Source: Mesorhizobium comanense (lineage in GTDB: Bacteria > Pseudomonadota > Alphaproteobacteria > Rhizobiales > Rhizobiaceae). From it: a DNA stretch of 64,000 bases. The notes under the pieces were generated by a model. The model saw only the letters and a list, made by a program, of their open reading frames with translations, was not told where the DNA came from and did no database searches. The position numbers and the translations under genes are program-made. The stretch is taken from NCBI RefSeq assembly GCF_005503535.1, contig NZ_SCNN01000001.1, positions 124,001 through 188,000 of the forward strand, in the 5' to 3' direction. Positions 1 to 7,240 of this stretch are shown in pieces; position 1 is the first letter of the stretch, and the number at the start of each line of letters is the position of its first letter.

Positions 1-322
1 CAGGAGAGCTGGCGAAATGCGCCAACTGCCGCTCGACCTTGTCCGGCAGCCACAGATCGTCCGCGTCGAGCGTGGCGATGAATGGTGTCGACAGCAAAGC
101 CATGCCTCGGGTCGTGGCGCTGCCAGGGCCGGCATTGTCCTGGCGTATCAGGCGCACCGGCATGTCCAGGGTGGCGATCACACCGGCCAAATCGTCGGTC
201 GAGCCGTCGTCGACGATGACGATGTCGCGTGGCTTCAACGTTTGGGCCATCACAGAGGCCAGCGTCTCGGAGATGGTCGTGGCCGCGTTGAATGCCGGAA
301 TGACGACGCCGTACTCGTTCAT
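1..322 (-). CDS. Glycosyltransferase family 2, 3'-truncated by window edge
   Basis: The start codon is ATG at 322 and the frame stays open to base 1, so only about 107 N-terminal residues are present. The protein opens MNEYGVVIPAFNAATTI and continues with the GT-A nucleotide-binding segment (VIVDDGSTDDL) and a DxD-like metal site (ATLDADDLWLPDK), the pattern of family 2 glycosyltransferases. These transfer a sugar from an NDP-sugar at the cytoplasmic membrane face. The start overlaps the stop of the upstream glycosyltransferase in a TGATG arrangement, implying translational coupling. It is clearly less similar to the next two glycosyltransferases than they are to each other. Donor and acceptor cannot be read from the fragment. 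Confidence 0.85.
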   Translation of the reverse strand, partial: MNEYGVVIPAFNAATTISETLASVMAQTLKPRDIVIVDDGSTDDLAGVIATLDMPVRLIRQDNAGPGSATTRGMALLSTPFIATLDADDLWLPDKVERQLAHFASSP

Positions 323-1074
323 CAGAAGAACCGCCAGTCCGCGAGTTTCTTGAGTTCGAAAATACCTTCGATCGGCTTGAGCGACGGATCGATCCGGCGG
401 CGTTTCATGGATTTCAGGATGGCGCGCATGAACTCGCGCGATTGTACGTCTTCCAGCCTCGTCATGTTGCCGGCGTGCCGCCTGTAGTAAAGCGCTAAAG
501 TATCCGGGAGCACAAATCTCGGGCCGATCTCGAAGCTGCGCAGCAGATAGTCGGTGTCCTCGGCCTGGATGAAATCCTCGTCGAAGTGGCCGATCCGTTC
601 GACCAGCCGGCGCGAGAAGATCGCGGCCGAGAGATGGATGCCGCGAACGGTTATGCTTCTGCTGTCTGGAGTAGGTTCCAGGGTCCCGTCGTCGATCTTG
701 TCGACCAGCATCATGTTGGAATAGGTCAGCTCGAGGCTGGCGTCTTTTCGAAAGAGGCCCACATCGGCGCCGAAACGGCCTGCAGGCGAGATATCGTCCG
801 AATCGAGAAAGGACACCAGTTCCGTCTCCGGCCTCAACTGCCTGAGTCCGCTGTTGCGCGCCCGGGTCACGCCGGTGTTCTCCTGTCGGAACAGCCGGAT
901 GCAGGGGGCTTCGGCCATCATCGAGCGCACCGCTTGCGCCGACCCGTCGGTCGAACCGTCGTCGATGACGATGATGTCGAGGTCGGCCGCATCGCGTTGC
1001 CTGAGCAGTGAACGCAGCGCCGCGCCGATGAACCGCTCGCGATTGTAGACCGGCATGATGACGCTCAGCTTCAT
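322..1074 (-). CDS. Glycosyltransferase family 2
   Basis: A protein of about 250 residues beginning MKLSVIMPVYNRERF. The GT-A core is obvious: IIVIDDGSTDGS near residue 36 binds the nucleotide, and SFLDSDDISPAGRF near residue 90 carries the DxD metal site. I chose the ATG at 1074; an in-frame TTG four codons upstream (1086) is possible but would leave the paralogue-matched N-terminus out of register. It is a close paralogue of the gene just upstream (1105-1848), with nearly identical nucleotide-binding blocks, so the two look like a tandem duplication that then diverged at the C-terminal acceptor side. It forms an operon with the PqqD and HprK-like genes. The sugar is unknown. Confidence 0.9.
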   Translation of the reverse strand: MKLSVIMPVYNRERFIGAALRSLLRQRDAADLDIIVIDDGSTDGSAQAVRSMMAEAPCIRLFRQENTGVTRARNSGLRQLRPETELVSFLDSDDISPAGRFGADVGLFRKDASLELTYSNMMLVDKIDDGTLEPTPDSRSITVRGIHLSAAIFSRRLVERIGHFDEDFIQAEDTDYLLRSFEIGPRFVLPDTLALYYRRHAGNMTRLEDVQSREFMRAILKSMKRRRIDPSLKPIEGIFELKKLADWRFF

Positions 1075-1104
1075 GCAGGAATCCAAGGCTTGAACGGCTT
1101 CATC

Positions 1105-1848
1105 CTATCCATTCACGTCGTTTCTTATCTCGAAAAGCCCTTCAACCGGACGTCGCGATGGGTCGGCCTTGCGCCGTCTCATCGATTTCTGGATCACCTG
1201 CAGGTAAGCGCGCATCACGACGTCGGTTTGCTTGGTCATGTTGCCGGCATGACGTCTGTAGTAGACTGCAACCGTATCGAGCAGGGCGTGCCTTGGTGCC
1301 GTTTCGAACACGCGCAGGAGATAGTCGGTATCTTCGCCTTGCGCCAAATCCTCGTCGAACAAACCGGTTCTGTCGACGAGTGCTCGACGGAATATCGCCG
1401 CACTCAGGCTGACACCCCGAACCGTGCCGCTGCTGCCGCCCGGAGCTGGCTTCAAGGCGTCATCGTCCATGACATCCACCCTTGTCATCAGGGAATAAGT
1501 CAATTCGAGCGCGGGGTCGATTGCGAAAAAGGCAAGATCCCTCGCGAAGCGGCCGGCGGGGGAAATGTCATCCGAATCCAGGAATGACACAAATTGCGTC
1601 TCTGGCGGCAATTGCCTCAGGCCGGCGTTGCGGGTCTTGGCGACGCCCATGTTGGGTTGACGGTACAGGCGGATGCAGGGGTTCTCGTCCATGATCGAGC
1701 GTACCGCTTCTGCCGAACCGTCGGTTGAGCCGTCATCGATGACGATGATGTCGAGATCGGCGGCATCGCGCTGTCTAACCAGCGACCGCAATGCCGGAAC
1801 GACGTAGCGCTCGCGGTTGTAGACAGGCATGATCACGCTCAATTTCAC
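1105..1848 (-). CDS. Glycosyltransferase family 2 (paralogue of the next gene downstream)
   Basis: About 247 residues starting from GTG at 1848, giving VKLSVIMPVYNRERY, which aligns residue for residue with the MKLSV start of its neighbour. The GTG overlaps the TGA of the HprK-like gene as GTGA, strong evidence for this start and for coupled translation; longer readings would run back into the kinase gene. It has the family 2 GT-A motifs IIVIDDGSTDGS and SFLDSDDISPAGRF. The C-terminal third, which usually contacts the acceptor, differs from the duplicate. Being locked to the kinase gene by overlap suggests that glycosylation is part of whatever this cassette makes. Substrate unknown. Confidence 0.9.
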   Translation of the reverse strand: MKLSVIMPVYNRERYVVPALRSLVRQRDAADLDIIVIDDGSTDGSAEAVRSIMDENPCIRLYRQPNMGVAKTRNAGLRQLPPETQFVSFLDSDDISPAGRFARDLAFFAIDPALELTYSLMTRVDVMDDDALKPAPGGSSGTVRGVSLSAAIFRRALVDRTGLFDEDLAQGEDTDYLLRVFETAPRHALLDTVAVYYRRHAGNMTKQTDVVMRAYLQVIQKSMRRRKADPSRRPVEGLFEIRNDVNG

Positions 1849-2939
1849 GAAATGCCTCGCGCGAGGAAATTCGAGATCGTTCCGGCGATCTCCTCGGGAT
1901 TGTTTCCCAGGGACAGCCTGTAGCATGGCAGCAGCCGAGTGAGCTCGCCGAACAAGCGAAAGCCGCTCTCACGCTCGCCGGGCATCTGCATGATGCCCGA
2001 TGGTGCCAGCGCCAGCATGGCGTCCCGACGCGAAGCCGGCACGACCGAGCTTGTCTTGCCGCCACTGATATGTGGCACCATCAATGCAACGATGTCCAGA
2101 CGCGCAGGCACCTGCCGGGGCGCGATATCGGCGATATGAAAAGTGTACTTGCCCTGCCAGTTGAGTGGCCCATGGTTCGCGAGCCGCTGCTCCAGCCCCA
2201 GCCGCGCGAAGCCTTGCGCATCCTGCTTCAGGGTGGAAAACAACGGTCTTGCGCTCACGCCCCGCAGGAGATCGACCAGCACGTAATCGTCGCCGACGCT
2301 ATCCAGCCCGCTGAGCAGGCCCGCTGCCACCGTTCCCGATTTTCCGGCGCCGCCCGAGCCGGCAAGCAGGATCCCCTTGCCGTCGAGGCCAAGTGTCCCG
2401 GCATGGGTGAGCCGCATGCCGCGTGCGGCGTATTCCCAGTGCAGAAAGGGGCGCAGCGGCGCCGCCGGTTCCCAGGGCGGGAAGGCATCGGCCGCGGTCA
2501 TCAGCTGCACACCGACCCGGCGCTCCGGGTCGTAGAACTGCCAGAAGTCCAGATCGTGATAGAAATGGCCGCGCAGGCCTGTCTCGGCGAGCCGTGTCGC
2601 AAAGCCGTGCTCGGTGTAGTGGGCATCTCCCCATCGGGCCGGCACCGGGATCGTGGCGATGCCCGGGTGAGCAACGAAAATCCGGCAGCCAGCCGCATCG
2701 GCCTCATCGTCGCGGGGCTCGACGAAGGCATGGCCGAGGGCATCCGCCAGGGTGCCGGGACTGAGATGGGTGGTGATGTCCAGTCGAGGCAGGCGCGACC
2801 TGCGCGTAACCGGAAACGCCGCCGCCGCGCTTTCCGCGGCGTCGATGATATAGCGAGCATAGTCCGGCAGGGTTTGGAGCGTGACGCGCGCCATGGCCAG
2901 TCTCAGTGTCCCGTGGTCCCGCGGTGACAGGTCAATCAA
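1845..2939 (-). CDS. HPr kinase-related P-loop protein (HprK-related kinase A type)
   Basis: A 364-residue protein with a P-loop GSGGAGKSGT near residue 188, followed by GDDYVLVD about 25 residues on, the arrangement of HPr kinase/phosphorylase-fold proteins. It lacks the N-terminal domain of true HprK, and no HPr gene is nearby. Related kinases sit beside PqqD-like proteins in a predicted, poorly characterised peptide-modification arrangement named the HPr-rel-A system; assigning this protein there is from memory of that family. The proposed start is TTG at 2939, which overlaps the PqqD stop as TTGA; an ATG 15 codons in (2894) is the alternative but has no Shine-Dalgarno sequence. The stop overlaps the next glycosyltransferase start. 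Function not demonstrated. Confidence 0.8.
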   Translation of the reverse strand: MIDLSPRDHGTLRLAMARVTLQTLPDYARYIIDAAESAAAAFPVTRRSRLPRLDITTHLSPGTLADALGHAFVEPRDDEADAAGCRIFVAHPGIATIPVPARWGDAHYTEHGFATRLAETGLRGHFYHDLDFWQFYDPERRVGVQLMTAADAFPPWEPAAPLRPFLHWEYAARGMRLTHAGTLGLDGKGILLAGSGGAGKSGTVAAGLLSGLDSVGDDYVLVDLLRGVSARPLFSTLKQDAQGFARLGLEQRLANHGPLNWQGKYTFHIADIAPRQVPARLDIVALMVPHISGGKTSSVVPASRRDAMLALAPSGIMQMPGERESGFRLFGELTRLLPCYRLSLGNNPEEIAGTISNFLARGIS

Positions 2940-3352
2940 TTCGCCTGCTTGACCGCCGGCCAGCCGAGAGGCTCCTCGACCTCGTGGATCGGATCCACGA
3001 CGATGAGGTCGGCAAGGTCGTCATGGACATCGACGCTGAGCGGTTCTCGCGCGGCCGCAAGCGCCGATACGATTTCGCCGGGCAAGGGCTGCCCAGGCGC
3101 GTCGGCTGGTGCCAGCAGTCCGAATTCGAGCAGCCGCGAAATGAAGCCTTCGAGGTCGGCCGCGGCTATCGCCGATGCCTCGGCGATAGCCTGGACACCG
3201 ACGCCGGACGAGAGCGCCTGCCAGACCCCGCTGCCCGTGTCGGAGAAGCCGAAATACTTGCCGGTCGACAGATCGAGCACGACGGCTTCACCGTCGAAAG
3301 ACTCAAAGACAATGTCCTTGCTCGCAACCCTATAGACGTTGGAATGACGCAT
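2936..3352 (-). CDS. PqqD-family protein, HPr-rel-A type
   Basis: A PqqD-like winged-helix protein of about 138 residues from the ATG at 3352 (MRHSNVYRVAS). PqqD proteins present RiPP precursor peptides to modifying enzymes. Family features seen are VVLDLSTGKYFGFSDTGSGV near residue 25 and a helical segment ending in ISRLLEFGLL. Unlike stand-alone PqqD (about 90 residues) it has a C-terminal extension ending in the acidic DPIHEVEEPLGWPA. An upstream in-frame ATG at 3412 would add 20 Arg-rich residues that do not look like the fold. It overlaps the kinase start by TTGA. No radical SAM partner is visible, so the client may not be a conventional PqqA-like peptide. Confidence 0.8.
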   Translation of the reverse strand: MRHSNVYRVASKDIVFESFDGEAVVLDLSTGKYFGFSDTGSGVWQALSSGVGVQAIAEASAIAAADLEGFISRLLEFGLLAPADAPGQPLPGEIVSALAAAREPLSVDVHDDLADLIVVDPIHEVEEPLGWPAVKQAN

Positions 3353-3507
3353 TGTTCTTGCCCGCCCTGCAAATCGCGCCGCCCGTGTCGCCGGCCGGCG
3401 CGGCCGCTTCATCCGCAGATAACGCCTGTAAACACTCGGTTCTTCCTTGGCAAGGCAACCGGTGCTGGCATGGCGCCGACCATTTCTGGGGGCGGTAGCG
3501 GTCAGGG

Positions 3508-4614
3508 TCAGGCTTCTATTTCCAGCGGCGATAGCGGTTTGGAGCAGCAGGCGAGGATGAAACCGTCATCGATCTCGTGATCGAGGATGCCGCCATTGTG
3601 GCTCATCTCGACCTCGCCTGAGACCTTTTTGACCTTGCAGGTGCCGCACAGGCCGAACTCGCAAGCCGCCGGTATCCTTACCCCCGAGGCCCGAGCCGTT
3701 TGCAGCACGGTCTGGCCGGCGACGCATCCGGCGTCGACATCCGAAAGCGCAAAGCGGATTGGCGTCACGGCCTCGACGGGAACGGCGCCGCCGTCCACCG
3801 GTGCCGCGAATGGGGCCGGAATCTCCTCCACCGCGGGCGCGGCGAAGCTTTCCTGATGGTAGTGTGCCATGTCGAAGCCGGCCGCTTCCAGCATGCCGCG
3901 CACGGCACGCATGAAGGGATCTGGGCCGCAGCAGAAGATTTCGCGTTCGCGGAAATCGGGAGCCAGCAACGGCAGTCGGATGGCGTCGATGCGGCCCATA
4001 TGGCCGTACCAGCCCTCACGACTGGAACGCTCCTCGATCATGAAGCCGAGCGACAGGCCAGGCATATGGCCGCCAAGCAACTCCAGTTCCTTGCGGAAGA
4101 TGATCTCCTCCGGGCGCCGCGCGCAGTTGACGAAGCCGACATCGGTCCATGGCGCGCAATCGTTCAGCCAGCGCAGCATCGACATCATCGGCGTGACGCC
4201 GGAGCCGGCCGATATGAACAGGTACTTCGCGGCCGGATGGCTGTGCAGTGAAAACTCGCCGGCCGGCCCATAGGCCCTGACATGCGAGCCGACCTTCAGG
4301 TGATCGAACATCCAGCGCGTGCCGATGCTGCCGGCCTGTGCCTTGACGGTCACCGCGATCGAGAACGGCCGCGACGGCGACGAGGACAGCGTATAGGTGC
4401 GCATCAGCGGCCCATCCGGTGTCGGCAATTCAAGCGTCACGAACTGGCCCGGCTTGTAGCGGAACCAGGTCTGGTTGTCGGAGCGGAAGGTGAAGGTCTT
4501 GACGTCGGGCGCCTCGTCGCTGACGCCGGTCACCTCCAGCACCTGCAGCCGGTCGTTCCAGGGCGCCATCTGGTCGAGATGGCGGTAGAGGCCGAGATCG
4601 GTCATCGCGTTCAT
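3508..4614 (-). CDS. gbcB: Glycine-betaine monooxygenase reductase subunit (GbcB-like)
   Basis: A 368-residue class IA-type oxygenase reductase. An FAD/NAD(P)H ferredoxin-reductase module comes first, with flavin-binding MRTYTLSSSPSRP near residue 90, ISAGSGVTPMM near residue 150 for nicotinamide, and FCCGPDPFM. A plant-type [2Fe-2S] ferredoxin domain follows at the C-terminus, with the CX4CX2C cluster in ACEFGLCGTCKV and a later Cys in ILACCS. It passes electrons from NAD(P)H to the Rieske oxygenase encoded 13 bases upstream. In this family the pair demethylates glycine betaine to dimethylglycine; close relatives act on stachydrine or carnitine, so the substrate is inferred. A second start (ATG at 4605) is possible. 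Confidence 0.85.
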   Translation of the reverse strand: MNAMTDLGLYRHLDQMAPWNDRLQVLEVTGVSDEAPDVKTFTFRSDNQTWFRYKPGQFVTLELPTPDGPLMRTYTLSSSPSRPFSIAVTVKAQAGSIGTRWMFDHLKVGSHVRAYGPAGEFSLHSHPAAKYLFISAGSGVTPMMSMLRWLNDCAPWTDVGFVNCARRPEEIIFRKELELLGGHMPGLSLGFMIEERSSREGWYGHMGRIDAIRLPLLAPDFREREIFCCGPDPFMRAVRGMLEAAGFDMAHYHQESFAAPAVEEIPAPFAAPVDGGAVPVEAVTPIRFALSDVDAGCVAGQTVLQTARASGVRIPAACEFGLCGTCKVKKVSGEVEMSHNGGILDHEIDDGFILACCSKPLSPLEIEA

Positions 4615-4627
4615 CCCTCAGCCTCTC

Positions 4628-5875
4628 TCAGGCGACACTGCGCAGCGCCGGCCGGCCGCCTTCGGCAAGCCGCGGGCCGATGAAGCGGGCATACCAGTCG
4701 ACAAACTGGATGACGCCGCCCTCGTGCAGCTCCGAATAGGGGCCGGGCTCATAGGCCGGCGACAGGATGCCGAAAGCATTCTCCTCGACGATGCGGCGGT
4801 CCTGGTCGTTGGTCTCGGTCCAGACATGGGTGAGTTCATCGAGGTTGTAGTCGACGCCTTCCACCGCGTCCTTGTGCACCAGCCACTTGGTCGTCACGGC
4901 CGTCTCGGTGGCACTGACCGGCAGCACGCGGAAGGTCACCGCATGGTCGATCAGAATGTGGTTCCATGTCGTCGGATAGTGATAGTGCATCAAGGTGCCG
5001 ATGCGGTCGGCCGAGACGCTGTCGGACAGGTTCTTCCTGACCGCCCGCTTGCCGGTCATGGTATAGCTGACGGCATCGCGCAGCAGCGGCGCCCGGGTGG
5101 CGCGGTACTGTCCGGCCGGATCGATGCGGAACTTGCTCGGCAGGCCGGCGGCCTCGCACTTGGCCCAGTGGGCCAGCATTTCGGGATCGCTGTCGGCCCC
5201 CTGCACCCCGGTCACGGTCGGGGCTTCCGGGAAGGTCTTGCACAGTTCGGGATGGTTGCCGGCGCAGTGATAGCACTCGCGGTTGTTCTCCCAGACCAGT
5301 TTCCAGTTGCCCTTCTCGATGATCGTCGATTCGAAGGCGATCCTGGCCTCGCCCAGCCGGTGCGGCTTGAGATAGGGCTCGATCATTGACCGCATCGGCG
5401 CGAAGTCGGCCGGTTCCTTCGCCAGGCAGATGAAGACATAGCCGGCGACGCTCTCGCAGGCGACCGGCTTCAGCCCGAACTGGCTCTTGTCGAAACCGTC
5501 GGCCATCTGCCGCGCGAACAGCAGGCGGCCATCCAGTTCGTAGGTCCACTGATGGTACGGGCAGACCAGTTTGGCGGCGGTGCCCTTGTCGGTGTTGCAG
5601 ACGCGGCTGCCGCGATGGCGGCAGGAATTGTGGAACGCGTTGATCTTGCCGTGCTGATCGCGCACCAGCACGACCGGATAGTCGCCGATCTGCACGGTGA
5701 TGAAGCTCCCCGGCCTCGGCAACTCGCAGTCATGACCGATGAACAGCCAGTCGCGGTACCAGATCAGCTCCATGTCCAGCTTGAAGTAGTCGGGGTCGGT
5801 GTAGAAGGGCTGTTCCAGCGAAAAGCCTTGCTTGCGGCTGTTCAAGAGCCTCAGCATGTCGTTGCGAGCATCCAT
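4628..5875 (-). CDS. gbcA: Rieske oxygenase, glycine-betaine monooxygenase type (GbcA-like)
   Basis: A 415-residue ring-hydroxylating-type oxygenase alpha subunit. The Rieske [2Fe-2S] ligands are visible as CRHRG and, 17 residues on, CPYHQW (near residues 86-107). The mononuclear iron ligands lie in ECYHCAGNHPEL near residue 210. Length and the reductase encoded directly downstream match GbcA/Stc2-type N-demethylases, which release a methyl group of glycine betaine or stachydrine as formaldehyde. The start ATG at 5875 has a Shine-Dalgarno GAGGACAGG. A cobalamin riboswitch begins about 125 bases upstream, so this B12-independent enzyme is probably repressed by cobalamin. Exact substrate is inferred; carnitine or another quaternary amine is possible. 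Confidence 0.85.
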   Translation of the reverse strand: MDARNDMLRLLNSRKQGFSLEQPFYTDPDYFKLDMELIWYRDWLFIGHDCELPRPGSFITVQIGDYPVVLVRDQHGKINAFHNSCRHRGSRVCNTDKGTAAKLVCPYHQWTYELDGRLLFARQMADGFDKSQFGLKPVACESVAGYVFICLAKEPADFAPMRSMIEPYLKPHRLGEARIAFESTIIEKGNWKLVWENNRECYHCAGNHPELCKTFPEAPTVTGVQGADSDPEMLAHWAKCEAAGLPSKFRIDPAGQYRATRAPLLRDAVSYTMTGKRAVRKNLSDSVSADRIGTLMHYHYPTTWNHILIDHAVTFRVLPVSATETAVTTKWLVHKDAVEGVDYNLDELTHVWTETNDQDRRIVEENAFGILSPAYEPGPYSELHEGGVIQFVDWYARFIGPRLAEGGRPALRSVA

Positions 5876-5881
5876 GTCCTG

Positions 5882-5920
5882 TCCTCATTTTCCAAGGACT
5901 GAACTGGTGGTGATTGAGGA
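5882..5920 (-). promoter_or_regulatory. gbcA: Possible expression platform: inverted repeat masking the gbcA Shine-Dalgarno sequence
   Basis: On the transcribed strand TCCTCA (5915-5920) is the exact complement of TGAGGA (5882-5887), which is part of the gbcA ribosome-binding site. Pairing would hide the site. A second short hairpin, GCCGGC-TTAC-GCCGGC (5935-5950), sits between this pair and the riboswitch aptamer and has no T-run, so translational control is more likely than termination. The pairing is seen; its role is inferred. Confidence 0.45.
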
Positions 5921-6000
5921 GGGACCGGGCGCGTGCCGGCGTAAGCCGGCCAGACACCATCCGCCTCTTGACCGCCCACCGCGATCAGTCGAGTTCAAGC

Positions 6001-6175
6001 ATCTCGGGCTGGTTTCCGGGCTCTGGAGTTGTCCTTGCGGACCATCGCGACACCTTCCCAGGCTGACGCCCAGTGGTCTCCCGTTGCGACTTGAACTCCA
6101 CCACCGTTGCGGGGGCAGCGCCGGAATCTGACCGGCTTCCCAATTCTCCGCCCCGTCGTCACGAAGCGGCACCTG
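6001..6175 (-). promoter_or_regulatory. Cobalamin (B12) riboswitch
   Basis: Read on the minus strand, the segment holds every hallmark of the B12 aptamer in order: CAGGTGCC, then GGGAAGCCGGT, ATTCCGGCGCTGCCCCCGC followed by AACGGT, then ACCACTGGG, CTGGGAAGGTG, and the B12 box AGCCCGGAAACCAGCCCG at the 3' end (about 6006-6024). The only gene downstream on that strand is the gbcA-like oxygenase, 125 bases away. Such switches usually turn genes off when adenosylcobalamin is abundant. This is one of the surest RNA calls in the window. Confidence 0.96.
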
Positions 6176-6686
6176 AGATGAGATGATCTAATCACGACAG
6201 GGTTTGCGACATCGGCATGAAAGCGACATCGCATCCATGTGGCGCGACACGCGGACGATAAGGGCGGTGCGGGGATCGCCGGGGCTGGAACCGCCCCTGC
6301 CGACGGTCAGTCTCGGGGTGTCGTTTAGGCCTTTAGCCGGGGAAAAAGGGTTAACAGTTTCGAAAAGTGACTATTAGCAGATTCTAAAATCGAACCGAAC
6401 GGTTCGTTTCTGTTGACGGTGCGTGCAGGACGGTGTGAACGCTGGCCCTTCGACACAGTTGGTGATCAAGGTGCCTGTTTTGTATAACCATATGATTTAT
6501 TTTAGGAAATAGTCCCGAGTAGAACCGCCTGGTACAATTTCAAGAGGCTGTTTCATGGGCCACGCGGAAAAACTTCGTGATTGGAAATGGCCTGGGCACC
6601 TTACCACATCGGGGCTGTCCGAACGACGCGATTTCAATCCCAAGACACGCCGCTAGACGGACAGGAAAAATACTGGAGTACCCAAA
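6176..6686. other. Gene-free divergent region between the riboswitch and the DUF680 genes
   Basis: No convincing coding sequence. It must hold the promoter of the riboswitch-gbcAB transcript on one side and of the small-protein triplet on the other. Base composition becomes AT-rich around 6330-6400 and 6475-6540, unlike the flanks. It contains a palindrome at 6391-6406 (listed separately) and, just before the first small gene, the ribosome-binding site CTGGAG at 6674-6679. Confidence 0.6.
6391..6406. promoter_or_regulatory. Palindrome CGAACCG-AA-CGGTTCG, operator-like
   Basis: A perfect 7-base inverted repeat around a 2-base centre in AT-rich, non-coding DNA, with TTGAC nine bases beyond it (6413-6417). 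The shape resembles TetR-family operators, but no TetR gene lies in the window, so the binding protein is unknown. Confidence 0.4.
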
Positions 6687-6893
6687 ATGAAAAAGATTGT
6701 TCTCACTGCCGCCGCCCTTCTGGCCATTTCCGGCAGCGCCTTCGCTGGTAGCGACCACTTTGGTTCGGACGCAGCCAATCAGCCGGCGGTCACCTCGACC
6801 GACAACTCGTACACCGCTTCGATCAAGAAGTCGGAACCGGCTACGCAGCAGCCCGCCCAGGGCTCGAACCGCAGCCTCTGGGGCAACAACTAA
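6687..6893 (+). CDS. DUF680-type small exported protein, copy 1
   Basis: A 68-residue protein with a clean Sec signal peptide (MKKIVLTAAALLAISGSAFA, predicted cut after AFA), leaving about 48 hydrophilic residues beginning GSDHFGSDAANQPAV and ending GSNRSLWGNN. The start has a ribosome-binding site CTGGAG 7 bases upstream. It matches what I know of DUF680, a family of short periplasmic proteins of unknown role almost restricted to Mesorhizobium and often multicopy. There are no Cys residues and no enzyme motif. It is the first of three tandem copies. Confidence 0.85.
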   Translation: MKKIVLTAAALLAISGSAFAGSDHFGSDAANQPAVTSTDNSYTASIKKSEPATQQPAQGSNRSLWGNN

Positions 6894-6962
6894 CAGCCAA
6901 CCTCCGGTGCGCGGCGGGTAAGCCTGCCGCGCCGGTGGACTTGAAATTCTGGAGTATTTGAA

Positions 6963-7169
6963 ATGAACAAGATCCTTATTGCTGCCGCCGCCGTTCTGGC
7001 CGTCTCGGGCAGCGCTTTCGCCGGCAGCGACCACTTTGGTTCGGACGCCGCCAACCAGCCCGCGGTCACCTCGATCGACAACACGCATACCGCTTCGATC
7101 AAGAAGTCGGAACCGGTTGCGCAGCAGCCGGCGCAGGGCTCGAACCGCAGCCTCTGGGGCAACAACTAA
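6963..7169 (+). CDS. DUF680-type small exported protein, copy 2
   Basis: Also 68 residues and the closest relative of copy 1: after the signal peptide (MNKILIAAAAVLAVSGSAFA) the mature parts differ at only a handful of positions, and both end GSNRSLWGNN. The spacer of 69 bases before it carries its own ribosome-binding site (CTGGAG at 6951-6956). The near identity at DNA level points to a recent tandem duplication. Role unknown; the conserved tail suggests a shared binding surface. Confidence 0.85.
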   Translation: MNKILIAAAAVLAVSGSAFAGSDHFGSDAANQPAVTSIDNTHTASIKKSEPVAQQPAQGSNRSLWGNN

Positions 7170-7240
7170 CAGCGTCTTTCCAGCAGGCGGCGGCCTTGTG
7201 CCGTCGCGCTGGACAATTCATGGAATTCAGGAGACTTGAA

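Noticed and set aside
6001..6175. Minus-strand short open frames in the riboswitch
   Set aside because: The segment is fully explained as a structured RNA with conserved B12 motifs; the frames are incidental.
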